Shown: in pieces, positions 57,001 through 64,000 of the stretch | How the letters are laid out: each line of letters starts with the position of its first letter | How positions within the stretch are numbered: position 1 is the first letter of the stretch | DNA from: Paracoccaceae bacterium | Lineage (GTDB): Bacteria > Pseudomonadota > Alphaproteobacteria > Rhodobacterales > Rhodobacteraceae | DNA length: 64,000 bases | Reading direction: 5' to 3' | Assembly (NCBI GenBank): GCA_024236495.1 | Contig: JACKKJ010000002.1 | Location: forward strand, 428,501 to 492,500 | The notes under the pieces: model-generated | Seen by the model: only the letters and a program-made list of their open reading frames with translations | Told to the model about the DNA's origin: nothing | Database searches by the model: none | Position numbers and translations under genes: made by a program

Positions 57001-59515
57001 CCTTGAAGGCCGGGCGAATGCCGATGACCGGCACATCGGGCAGCACCAGCCGTTCGATACTGCGTTCCACCGGGCGCCCTGACCCTTCGGACAGACGAAC
57101 GCCGTAACGCACCGACAAGGGCCGCATCGCATCGGCGCCGAGTTCCGGCAGGGTAACCTCGACGCTGGCCTTGCCGGCGGTGTCGGTGCCCCCGGGGCTT
57201 GGGAAATAGTCGAAGTAGATCGGAAAGTTGCTGTCCTGCTTGCCGAAGCTGAACCCGGGGAAATCGGGAAGTTCGGAGAGCGCGGAGATGCGGAAATCGC
57301 CTTCGATCGGCAGATCGGCCCCGGGCGCGCCGAAGAGGTAGCGCGCGTCGATGCCAAGCTGCGCCGTGGCGCCCAGCCGTTGCGGACTTTCGGACATCGA
57401 CAGGTCGAAGTCGATCCGTTCGGGCAGGAAATCCTCGACCAGGAAAGCTTGCGATGCCAGGACCGGCCCGTCCGTTTCGGCCCGCGCCTCGATCCGCCAG
57501 GTGCCGCGCGGGACCGACCCCGCCAGCGCGAAGCTCGCAGTACGGCCGCCGGCGCCCGCATCAGACAGGACATCGCGGGAATATTCGACCCCGTCAGGGC
57601 GCACAAGCCGCAGGTTCAGCGGCAGACCCTCGATCGCGGACGCCTCGGCGTCGCGTGCAAGGATCGTCGCGTTCACCACCTCGCCCGCGCGATAGGCGCC
57701 ACGGTCGGTCGACAGGAAAACGTCGATCGCGGGCGCCGCCGGACGGCCCGCGACACCCCGGTCCGACAGGTCAAACTCGGGTTCCGTCAACGAAAGATAT
57801 GAAAAATCGTCGCCCTTCTCGACCGTCACCAGCGCCGGGGCAAGACCGCCCGCACCGGAAACAAGCGCCGCGGCGAAATGCGCGTAGCCTTCCGCGTCCG
57901 TTTCCGTGGCCGCAATCTCGGCGTTCGCGCGCGACACGAGCGTGACCGTGGCACCTGCCTTCGCGGAGGCATCGTTCAGGCTGCGGGCAAAGACATGGAG
58001 CCCGTCGGCGCCCTGCATCGTGGTGAATCCGATGTCGGAGATGACGAACCACTGCGTCGCCGACGGGATGCGATCCGTATCGGCATTCTTCACGGCTGCC
58101 TGAAGCGCGTAGATGCCCGGCCCCAGATCCCGAAGCACCGTGTCAAGGGGCAGCCGGGTGGTGACATCGCGGTTGGTTTCCGTCTGTGCGGTGTCAGCCT
58201 CGCCGTGCCAGACCTCGGCGGCGTATTGGCTGGTGAAGTATTCCGCGGTCCAATAGTCCAGCGGGCGCCCGATGAAGTCTTCGCGGAAGGCCGCGACAAG
58301 GTTCCTGTCAGACACGCTCCAAAGGCTGAGCGTCAGGGCCGGCGCATTGACCGTTTCGACCGGGATGCCCGTTTCGGCGGCACGCGGCAAGATGTAGGCG
58401 CGACCGGGGAACCGCACGGCCGGCGCGCGGTCGCGCACATAGGCCTGGATGGTGACATCCTTGGCCAGCGTCTCGCCCTCGGCGCCGGGCAGGCCCTGAC
58501 GGAAGGTGATCGCATAGCGTTGGCCGTGCTCGACCCCGCTCACGCAGATCCGGTCGGCATTGCTTTCGACGGCCAGACCGGCCTGTGGCAGGGCGACAAA
58601 GGGTGCATAGTCGAACCCGCCGCCATCCAGAGGTCCGGTGAAGGTCGCACAGATGCGAGGGGCGGCGATGTCGCTTTCGACGCTGTGTTCGAAGATACGG
58701 AAACCGTATTTGCCGATCGCGTCATCCAGGAGCGCGTCGGCGTCGTCGCGCGGCTGGATATCCTGCGCCAGACGCAGGGCGGGGATCATGTCACGCCCCC
58801 GGTCTGCGGCTTCGAACGCGCGGGCCAGAACGAACAGTGCGTTCGCCCGGACAGCGGGGCGGTCGGCACGCAGATAGGCATTGATCGACGCCGAAACGGC
58901 CGTGTCCGCCGCCCCGTCACGGTTCGCACCGCGCGTTTCGCGATAGGCCAGGGCCAGTTCTGCGTATTCGACCCAGTCCTGCGCCGCGTCGGTCAGGTTC
59001 AGTGCCGCGCCCTGCAGGCGCATGGCCGCCGCGGCATCCCCCGCGGCCCGCGCCGCCGCCGCCTCTGCCAGAAGCCGGTCGGCGGATACGGACCCCGCGA
59101 CATGCGTCAGCGCAAGTGCCTGCGCCTGATCGCGCGCGCGGCCAAGGTCCGCCGCGCGCAGGAACCCGAGTTCCCTGGCGCGGTCCGATGCATGCGCCAG
59201 GACACGCGGATCGGTGATAAGGACACGGCCGGAAACGGCCCCCTCATAGGGCTGTTCCTGGGTCACTTCGGACTTCAGGAAACAGGCGTTCGACCGGCCA
59301 TTGAAGGTCAGGGCGCGGCAGTCCGGCGTGGCAAGGCAGGCGTTTGCACAGGCTTCGGCCGTCGTATCGAATAGCGCATTCAGATCCGATCCGTAGAAAT
59401 CGGCATCCGCCGTCATCACCAGCCGCCGTTCGGGCACCGGCGGCGCGTCCTGCGCGAAAAGCGATGTTCCGATGGTCGCAAGGATAGCGGCAAGAAACAG
59501 ACCCGTAGGGCGCAT
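54047..59515 (-). CDS. Bacterial alpha-2-macroglobulin, thioester type, with PAN/Apple domain
   Basis: An 1822-residue periplasmic protein. The signal peptide (MRPTGLFLAAILATIGTSLFA) lacks a lipobox cysteine, so unlike E. coli ECAM it seems not to be a lipoprotein. A four-cysteine PAN/Apple-like domain follows (about 40-80; ACANACLATPDCRALTF). The macroglobulin domains and bait region make up the middle, and the thioester motif is C1372-T-E-Q1375 in YPYGCTEQITSK. It traps proteases that reach the periplasm. It is directly upstream of pbpC, as in E. coli. ATG 59515 has AAAGGAGG upstream. Confidence 0.93.
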   Translation of the reverse strand: MRPTGLFLAAILATIGTSLFAQDAPPVPERRLVMTADADFYGSDLNALFDTTAEACANACLATPDCRALTFNGRSNACFLKSEVTQEQPYEGAVSGRVLITDPRVLAHASDRARELGFLRAADLGRARDQAQALALTHVAGSVSADRLLAEAAAARAAGDAAAAMRLQGAALNLTDAAQDWVEYAELALAYRETRGANRDGAADTAVSASINAYLRADRPAVRANALFVLARAFEAADRGRDMIPALRLAQDIQPRDDADALLDDAIGKYGFRIFEHSVESDIAAPRICATFTGPLDGGGFDYAPFVALPQAGLAVESNADRICVSGVEHGQRYAITFRQGLPGAEGETLAKDVTIQAYVRDRAPAVRFPGRAYILPRAAETGIPVETVNAPALTLSLWSVSDRNLVAAFREDFIGRPLDYWTAEYFTSQYAAEVWHGEADTAQTETNRDVTTRLPLDTVLRDLGPGIYALQAAVKNADTDRIPSATQWFVISDIGFTTMQGADGLHVFARSLNDASAKAGATVTLVSRANAEIAATETDAEGYAHFAAALVSGAGGLAPALVTVEKGDDFSYLSLTEPEFDLSDRGVAGRPAAPAIDVFLSTDRGAYRAGEVVNATILARDAEASAIEGLPLNLRLVRPDGVEYSRDVLSDAGAGGRTASFALAGSVPRGTWRIEARAETDGPVLASQAFLVEDFLPERIDFDLSMSESPQRLGATAQLGIDARYLFGAPGADLPIEGDFRISALSELPDFPGFSFGKQDSNFPIYFDYFPSPGGTDTAGKASVEVTLPELGADAMRPLSVRYGVRLSEGSGRPVERSIERLVLPDVPVIGIRPAFKDGVSPQGVPAEFRLIAVGPDVRPVPLKVKWRLNRLERRYQWYSLYGEWNWDVTTTRSIADEGTAELGGDPVRIDGRVDWGEYELVVEAAEGAAGAASVSFYAGWYVPADAASTPDTLDLALDKPAYRAGETAHLRLVPRTAGVALISVVSNRLIAMKAVPVTEGENTVDLPVTDDWGTGAYVTASVLRPMDAAGGRNPARALGLSYAPVDPGAKRLETTIEVAEEADPRGPLPVAVKVAGIAPGETAYATIAAVDVGILNLTGFKAPDPESHYFSQKRLGMAIRDVYGRLIDGQNGAMGQVRSGGDAGTARLQAPPPTEELVAYFSGPLTVGADGYARTEFTLPSFNGTVRLMAVAWSKSAVGKAERDVLVRDPVVVTASLPRFLAPGDESTLRLEIVHASGPAGRMGLDVSGKGLTLGAAPSGLDLADGGKTVLAVPVTAPSGEGDATVRIALTTPDGRQLVKSLALPVRANDPETIRQHRFTLAPGASFTLDGNVFADFLPGTGHATLALGPIARFNAPGILASLDRYPYGCTEQITSKAMPLLYFEELASAMGGPGDTESIRQRVQEAIGAVLLNQSSGGGFGLWYPDGGDLWLDAYVTDFLSRARAQGYSVPDAAFRSALDNLRNQLNYAGDFDANGGPYAYAMMVLAREGAATMGDLRYYADAKADAFDTPIAAAQLGAALASYGDQRRADAMFRRAADILARNRLAATGPEAQLWRADYGTGLRDETALLALAAEAGSQAIPSDAIGQSVAAALSSRRLSTQEATWALLATHAVMAGDAGLRFTLDGAPLTGPLVRAIADGEGTGSQVFTNTGASEATLTLSTFGVPAVGEAAGGNGYALSRSWYTLEGAPADPSQVAQGTRLVAVIEVTPFGGGEARLMVNDPLPAGFEIDNPNLLRGGDIAALDWLDTVGVTRSTEFRQDRFLAAVDWTSSEPFRLAYVVRAVSPGSYHLPAATVEDMYRPDYRARSDEGRVTVTD

Positions 59516-59611
59516 CGGAACCTCCTTTGTCGAACGGGCGAAGGGTGCCACGGCAGCGCCCGCTTCGCAATCGCCACACGCGCGCCCATGCGGGCCGGGC
59601 GGCCGTCGCGG

Positions 59612-60379
59612 TCAGGTCGTGGCGGGCGTGTATCCGGCTGAAGCCGCCAACAGCATGCGGGTGTAATCCGTCTCGGCTCGATGGCTGGCAAGTGCGGCCC
59701 GCGTCAGTTCCTCGACCGCGGCGCCATGCTGCATCACGACAAGGCGTTCGCACATATGGGCGACCACCGCCAGATCGTGCGACACCATCAGGTAGGTCAG
59801 CCCCCGCTCGGCCCTGAGCCGGTCCAGAAGGTTCAGAACCTCGGCCTGGATCGAGGCATCAAGCGCCGAGGTCGGTTCATCCAGCAGCAGCACCTCGGGT
59901 TCCAGGATCAGCGCGCGCGCCACCGCCACGCGCTGACGCTGACCACCCGAAAGCTGGTGAGGATAACGAAAACGGAAATCGGGGCCGAGGCCCACATCGG
60001 CCAGCGCCCTTTCGATGCGCGCCTCCCGGTCCGGAAAGCCGTGGATCGCCAGCGGTTCGGAAAGCACCTTGTCAACCGTGTGCCGGGGGTGCAGCGAAGC
60101 GTAGGGATCCTGAAACACCATCTGGACCCGCCGGTAGAAATCCGCGGGGCGCGGGGTTTCAAGCACCTGGCCGCCCAGCCGGATCGCGCCCGCCGTTGTC
60201 GGCGCCAGCCCGCAGATCGCCCGCAGGACGGTCGATTTGCCCGAACCGCTTTCGCCCACGATCCCGAAGCTTTCTCCCCGGCCCACGTCGAACGATACGC
60301 CGCGCACCGCGCGCACCGTGTCGCCGCCGCGTCGGAACGTGACCCCAAGCGCCTCGACCGAAAGCATCACTTGGCCCAT
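59612..60379 (-). CDS. Peptide ABC transporter ATP-binding protein (DppF/OppF type)
   Basis: A 255-residue ABC ATPase with Walker A GESGSGKSTV, Q-loop, signature LSGGQRQRVAVARAL, Walker B VLLLDEPTSALD and H-loop VSHDLAVV. It powers dipeptide/oligopeptide uptake with the partner ATPase and two permeases upstream. ATG 60379 overlaps the upstream ATPase stop; ATG 60367 is an alternative. Confidence 0.92.
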   Translation of the reverse strand: MGQVMLSVEALGVTFRRGGDTVRAVRGVSFDVGRGESFGIVGESGSGKSTVLRAICGLAPTTAGAIRLGGQVLETPRPADFYRRVQMVFQDPYASLHPRHTVDKVLSEPLAIHGFPDREARIERALADVGLGPDFRFRYPHQLSGGQRQRVAVARALILEPEVLLLDEPTSALDASIQAEVLNLLDRLRAERGLTYLMVSHDLAVVAHMCERLVVMQHGAAVEELTRAALASHRAETDYTRMLLAASAGYTPATT

Positions 60380-61200
60380 GCCGCGTCCCTTTCCAGCGTC
60401 GGAAGCGGGCGCTGGCCGCCCTCGATCTGCGGCAGGCAGTTCATCAGGCCGCGGGTGTAGGGGTGCTGCGCCTGCTTCAGCTCCGATGCCTTCAACTCCT
60501 CGACCACGCGGCCCGCGTACATCACCAGAACCCGGTCACAGAACGACGACACAAGCCGCAGGTCATGGCTGATGAAGATCAGGCCCATCCCCCGTTCGGC
60601 CACCAGCCGGTCAAGGATGCGCAGCACCTCCACCTGCACCGTCACATCAAGCGCCGATGTGGGTTCGTCGGCGATCAGAAGGTCTGGTTCGGTCACAAGC
60701 ATCATGGCGATCATCGCCCGTTGGCCCATGCCGCCGGACAATTCATGCGGATAGGCGCGGAAGACCCGTTCCGGGTCGCGGATCTGAACGGCCTCCAGCA
60801 TCGCGATGGCGCGCGCCTTCGCCTCGGACCGCGACTGGGTGGCGCCGAACTTCAGCGCCTCCATCAGCTGCTTGCCGATGGTCATGACGGGGTTGAGCGA
60901 GAACTTCGGATCCTGCATGACCATCGACATACGTGCGCCGCGCAGGCTGCGCCAGGTCGCTGGCGAAGCCGCGCGCAGATCGATCCCGTCGAAATCGAGA
61001 ACCCTGGCGGTAGCCTTGCCCGGCGGCGGCGTCAGCCCGAGGATCGCGCGCCCGGTCTGGCTTTTGCCCGAGCCGCTTTCGCCGACGATCCCCAACCGTT
61101 CGCGGCCAAGGGTGAAGGTGACGCCGCGTACGACCTCGGACGGGCCCTGGCGGGTCGGAAAGGTGACCCGCAGGTCTTCGACGGTCAGAAGCGCGGTCAT
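60367..61200 (-). CDS. Peptide ABC transporter ATP-binding protein (DppD/OppD type)
   Basis: A 277-residue ABC ATPase with Walker A GESGSGKSQTGRAIL, signature LSGGMGQRAMIAMML, Walker B LLIADEPTSALDVT and H-loop ISHDLRLV. The C-terminal LKQAQHPYTRGLMNCLPQIEG is the oligopeptide-ATPase tail that in relatives carries a Cys-rich iron-sulfur motif, here with one Cys only. It overlaps both neighbours. Confidence 0.92.
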   Translation of the reverse strand: MTALLTVEDLRVTFPTRQGPSEVVRGVTFTLGRERLGIVGESGSGKSQTGRAILGLTPPPGKATARVLDFDGIDLRAASPATWRSLRGARMSMVMQDPKFSLNPVMTIGKQLMEALKFGATQSRSEAKARAIAMLEAVQIRDPERVFRAYPHELSGGMGQRAMIAMMLVTEPDLLIADEPTSALDVTVQVEVLRILDRLVAERGMGLIFISHDLRLVSSFCDRVLVMYAGRVVEELKASELKQAQHPYTRGLMNCLPQIEGGQRPLPTLERDAAWAK

Positions 61201-62111
61201 TTGCGGGCCTTCGGGTCAAGTACGTCGCGCAGGCCGTCGCCCAGCAGGTTGAAACCAAGCGAGACGACGAAGATCGCCACACCCGGTACGGTGGCGACCC
61301 ACCACTGGTCGATCAGGAAACGCCGGCCCGAAGCGATCATCGCGCCCCATTCGGGCTGCGGTGGCTGCGCGCCAAGGCCCAGAAAACCAAGGCCCGCCGC
61401 AGTCAGGATGATGCCCGCCATGTCGAGCGTCACCCGGATGATGACCGATGACAGGCAAAGCGGCGTGACATGGCCCCAAAGGATGCGCGCCGATGACGCC
61501 CCCTGAAGCCGCGCGGCGTTGATGTAGTCGCTGTCGCGGATGGTCAGTGTCTCTGCCCGCGCGAGGCGCGCGTAGGGCGGCCACGAGGTGATCGCGATGG
61601 CGATGATCGCGTTCTCGATCCCCGGGCCAAGGGCCGCGACGAAGGCCAACGCGAGGATCAGACGCGGGAAGGCCAGGAAGATATCGGTCACGCGCATCAG
61701 CACGGTATCGACCCAGCCGCCGAAATAGCCCGAGGTCGTCCCGACCAGAAGCCCGATCGGCGTCGCGATGACCGCGACCAGAACCACGACCATCAGCGTG
61801 AGGCGCGATCCGTGGACGATGCGGCTGAAGATGTCGCGCGCCAGATCGTCGGTCCCGAAAAGATGCCCCTGAGACAGCGGGGGCAGGAAGCGTTCGGTGC
61901 GCAGGTCGCCCCCGACCACCGGGTCATAGGGCGCGATCACGTTCGCGAAGACCGCGACAAGGATGAGAAGCAGGACGATGCCAAGCCCGACCATCGCCAG
62001 CCAGTTGGACCGGAAGGAAAGCCAGGTCCGGTAGACTTGCCCCAGGCGCGCCTGACGGCGCGACTGCGGCTGGTCGGACAAAAGCCATTCACGGCGCGAT
62101 AGGGTGGTCAT
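61197..62111 (-). CDS. Peptide ABC transporter permease (DppC/OppC type)
   Basis: A 304-residue permease with a cytoplasmic N-terminus, about six helices, and the EAA motif region YARLARAETLTIRDSDYINAARLQGAS. The GTDDLARDIFSRIVHGSR loop is typical of DppC. ATG 62111 overlaps the DppB stop (ATGA), and the stop overlaps the next ATPase, so the whole operon is translationally coupled. Confidence 0.92.
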   Translation of the reverse strand: MTTLSRREWLLSDQPQSRRQARLGQVYRTWLSFRSNWLAMVGLGIVLLLILVAVFANVIAPYDPVVGGDLRTERFLPPLSQGHLFGTDDLARDIFSRIVHGSRLTLMVVVLVAVIATPIGLLVGTTSGYFGGWVDTVLMRVTDIFLAFPRLILALAFVAALGPGIENAIIAIAITSWPPYARLARAETLTIRDSDYINAARLQGASSARILWGHVTPLCLSSVIIRVTLDMAGIILTAAGLGFLGLGAQPPQPEWGAMIASGRRFLIDQWWVATVPGVAIFVVSLGFNLLGDGLRDVLDPKARK

Positions 62112-63169
62112 GCCTGCCTCCGCACGCGCGGGTCGAGAAGGGTGTAAAGAAGATCCGACAAGAGGTTCAGCCCCACGAAGATCCCCCCGATCAGAAGCGT
62201 TCCGCCAAGCACCGCGTTCATGTCGGAGTTCTGGAGCGAGTTCGTCAGATACTGGCCAAGGCCCGGCCAGGCGAAAACGGTTTCGGTCAGAACCGACCCT
62301 TCCAGCAGGTTCGCATAGGACAGCGCGATGACCGTCACCAGCGGCACCGCCGCATTGCGGAGGGCATGGACCCAGATGATGCGCCATTCCGGCACGCCCT
62401 TGACGCGCGCGGTGATGACGTATTCCTGCGCCAGTTCGTTCAGCATGAAGCTGCGCGTCATGCGGCTTATGTAGGCCATCGAGAAATAGCCAAGCAGCGA
62501 GGCGGGCAGGATGATATGGGAAAAGACGTTGCGGAACGCATCCCACTGCCCCTGCATCGCGCTGTCGAGAAGCAGAAGTCCGGTCTTCGGCGTGATCGAA
62601 TACTCGAACGCGATGTCGACCCGCCCGGGCCCGGACACCCAGTGAAGCCGCGCGTAGAAGACCAGAAGCCCCAGAAGGCCCAGCCAGAAGATCGGCGCGG
62701 AATAGCCGACAAGGCCAAGCACCCGCACGACCTGGTCGGCAAGCCTGCCCTGACGGACCGCCGCCCAGACACCCATCGGGATGCCAAGGACCGTGCCGAT
62801 GATGATGGCGACCGTCGCCAGTTCCATCGTCGCCGGAAACACCCGCGCGATATCGTCCGCGATGTCGCGTTTGGTCAGGAAGCTTTGACCGAAATCACCG
62901 GTCAGCACTTTCTGGAGGTAAAGCCAGAACTGCTCGTAAAGCGGCTTGTCCAGCCCAAGCTCGATGAAGACCCGGTCATAGACCGACTTGGGCGCCCGGT
63001 CGCCGATCACGGCCAGCACCGGATCGACCGGCACCACGCGTCCGATCAGGAAGGTCACGACAAGAAGGCCGAGAAAGGTCAGCGCGACCGTCGCGGCAAG
63101 GCGGGCCAGCTTCCACAAGATACGAGGGAGGGCGCTGCTGCGCCCTCCGCCGTCAGTATCATCGCTCAT
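62108..63169 (-). CDS. Peptide ABC transporter permease (DppB/OppB type)
   Basis: A 353-residue permease with an N-terminal helix, a periplasmic helical insert (AVIGDRAPKSVYDRVFIELGLDKPLYEQF) and the EAA loop YVITARVKGVPEWRIIWVHALRNA. It pairs with the DppC-type permease. It starts one base after the stop of the binding-protein gene. The N-terminal Ser/Arg-rich segment is cytoplasmic. Confidence 0.92.
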   Translation of the reverse strand: MSDDTDGGGRSSALPRILWKLARLAATVALTFLGLLVVTFLIGRVVPVDPVLAVIGDRAPKSVYDRVFIELGLDKPLYEQFWLYLQKVLTGDFGQSFLTKRDIADDIARVFPATMELATVAIIIGTVLGIPMGVWAAVRQGRLADQVVRVLGLVGYSAPIFWLGLLGLLVFYARLHWVSGPGRVDIAFEYSITPKTGLLLLDSAMQGQWDAFRNVFSHIILPASLLGYFSMAYISRMTRSFMLNELAQEYVITARVKGVPEWRIIWVHALRNAAVPLVTVIALSYANLLEGSVLTETVFAWPGLGQYLTNSLQNSDMNAVLGGTLLIGGIFVGLNLLSDLLYTLLDPRVRRQA

Positions 63170-63170
63170 G

Positions 63171-64000
63171 TCACTTGGTCACATGGGCATAGTTGTTGTC
63201 GTTGAACGACGGCCCGACGATGAACCCGTTCACGTTCGACCGCATGGCGGAAACCTCGATTTCCTGGAACATGATGACGAAGGGAGAGGTCTGCTGATGC
63301 TCGCGCTGGATGTCGATGTACATCTGCGCCCGCTTTTCAGGGTCGGATTCAAGCACGGCCGCGTCGGCCAACTTGGTCATGTCGGGGATGTCCCAGGCGT
63401 TGCGCCAGGCCAGCGGCTTCGACGCCGCATCGTCGCCGTTGTCAGGGTTGCGCGCGAAGGTATCGGCGTTGGTGTGCGGATCCTGATAATCCGGGCCCCA
63501 GCGTCCGATATAGATGTCGTGATTGCGCGCGCGGTACTTGGTCAGCGTCTGCTGGCCATCGCCCGGGATCAGTTCCATCTGGATGCCGGCCTGCGCCATC
63601 GTCTGCTGGATCGCCTGCGCGATGCCCGTGATCTCGGGCGTGTTGCGGGTATCCATCGTCACCGAGAAGCCGTCGGGAACGCCGGCCTCGGCCAGAAGTT
63701 CCTTCGCCTTGGCAACATCAAGCGAGAAGGGCGTTTCCTCAAGCGCGCCAAGGAAGCCGCGCGGCAGGAAGGCCTGGTGAACCATGACCTTGCCCTTCAT
63801 GATCGTGTCGGCGATCGCCTGATAGTCGACCAGATACTTCATCGCCTGACGCACCTGCGGCTTGGCAAGGTTCTCGTTCTTCTGGTTCAGGCCGAGGTAG
63901 TAGATGGACCCCTTGGGCCCTTCCTGGATCTTGATATCCGAATTCGACCGGACCGCGTCGATTTCCTCGGCGCCAAGCGAACGGGCGATGTCGATGTCAC
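63171..64000 (-). CDS. Peptide ABC transporter substrate-binding protein, C-terminal part (SBP_bac_5; partial)
   Basis: The frame is open to the right edge and lacks its 5' end; about 276 C-terminal residues are visible. The family pattern IYYLGLNQKNENLAKPQVRQAM, DRYDY-like YLVDYQAIADTI, AKELLAEAGVPDGFSV and the RWGPDYQDPHTNADTFA segment identify an extracytoplasmic solute-binding protein family 5. It delivers peptides or related solutes to the permeases encoded downstream. It is first in the order SBP-permease-permease-ATPase-ATPase. Confidence 0.9.
   Translation of the reverse strand, partial: DIDIARSLGAEEIDAVRSNSDIKIQEGPKGSIYYLGLNQKNENLAKPQVRQAMKYLVDYQAIADTIMKGKVMVHQAFLPRGFLGALEETPFSLDVAKAKELLAEAGVPDGFSVTMDTRNTPEITGIAQAIQQTMAQAGIQMELIPGDGQQTLTKYRARNHDIYIGRWGPDYQDPHTNADTFARNPDNGDDAASKPLAWRNAWDIPDMTKLADAAVLESDPEKRAQMYIDIQREHQQTSPFVIMFQEIEVSAMRSNVNGFIVGPSFNDNNYAHVTK

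Noticed and set aside
53291..57082. 1263-codon plus-strand open frame opposite pbpC and the macroglobulin gene
   Set aside because: Extremely Arg/Gly-rich with no domain pattern; the minus-strand genes carry catalytic and thioester motifs. Long antisense frames are expected at this GC content.
1..64000. CRISPR arrays, transposases, restriction-modification or toxin-antitoxin pairs
   Set aside because: No regularly spaced repeats, no DDE or tyrosine recombinase, and CcrM has no cognate endonuclease. Nothing supports such a system in this window.

Overview
The window is GC-rich, densely coded DNA with no rRNA, insertion sequence, prophage or CRISPR array. Gene content points to an alphaproteobacterium of the Rhodobacterales (Paracoccaceae/Roseobacteraceae type). 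The main reasons are a CcrM (GANTC) methylase, a soxBDA sarcosine-oxidase type cluster, the rsfS-rlmH-gpmI-envC-ctpA-rppH chain, a VPLPA-CTERM protein, and three copies of an intergenic hairpin element of a kind I remember from Rhodobacteraceae. This is chromosomal housekeeping DNA with a few accessory pieces. No sequence search was possible, so all names rest on motifs, length and gene order.

Layout. 1-1.6 kb: soxB, a zinc-motif-less soxD and the first codons of soxA (minus strand). 1.7 kb: tRNA-Arg(CCT). 1.9-5.3 kb: a carboxynorspermidine polyamine pair, a membrane-anchored winged-helix regulator and a small secreted protein. 5.5-8.0 kb: a secreted protein, rnhB and ccrM, with a cluster of GANTC sites in front of ccrM. 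8.1-11.4 kb: an orphan methyltransferase, an AlkB-type hydroxylase and mutY. 11.5-13.8 kb: a DUF721/DciA-like gene, a DsbA-like thioredoxin and a CaiB/BaiF CoA-transferase. 13.9-16.1 kb: lpxK and a divergent waaA-like gene. 16.6-21.8 kb: a likely carnitine/gamma-butyrobetaine CoA-catabolic set (caiD-like hydratase, ADP-forming acyl-CoA synthetase, acyl-CoA dehydrogenase) with a divergent GlxA/AraC-type regulator.

21.8-25.7 kb: a class V aminotransferase opposite an Lrp/AsnC regulator, an S49 peptidase, a tiny zinc-ribbon membrane protein and a pteridine-reductase-like SDR. 25.7-27.9 kb: an AT-rich stretch with a consensus DnaA box, then uvrC. 27.9-33.4 kb: the minus-strand operon rsfS-rlmH-gpmI-envC-ctpA-rppH, with a good sigma70 promoter and a possible 19-codon leader ORF. 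33.5-34.8 kb: an MscS channel. 35-40.6 kb: leuC, leuD and leuB, interrupted by a VPLPA-CTERM surface protein and by a polytopic membrane protein. 40.7-42.8 kb: a DMT exporter, an orphan lysine-rich helical protein and tRNA-Pro(CGG).

42.9-45.7 kb: an MttB-family methyltransferase and an MFS transporter. 45.8-48.5 kb: a lipopolysaccharide-type group, namely a GT4 glycosyltransferase, an LpxL-like acyltransferase and a GT29 sialyltransferase-like enzyme. 48.6-52 kb: asd and tex. 52-59.5 kb: pbpC (PBP1C) with its alpha-2-macroglobulin partner. 59.6-64 kb: a dipeptide/oligopeptide ABC transporter whose binding-protein gene runs off the right edge.

Most plausible interactions: SoxA/B/D as a methylamine-derivative oxidase; NspC with its dehydrogenase making spermidine-type polyamines; RsfS and RlmH on the ribosome; EnvC-like and CtpA proteins in cell-wall and periplasmic processing; LpxK, WaaA-like, GT4, LpxL-like and GT29 proteins in the outer leaflet; PBP1C plus macroglobulin as a periplasmic defence and repair pair. 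The best leads for something new are the GT29 gene, the orphan protein beside tRNA-Pro, the interrupted leu locus with its sorted surface protein, the CcrM promoter signals, and the AT-rich DnaA-box region.
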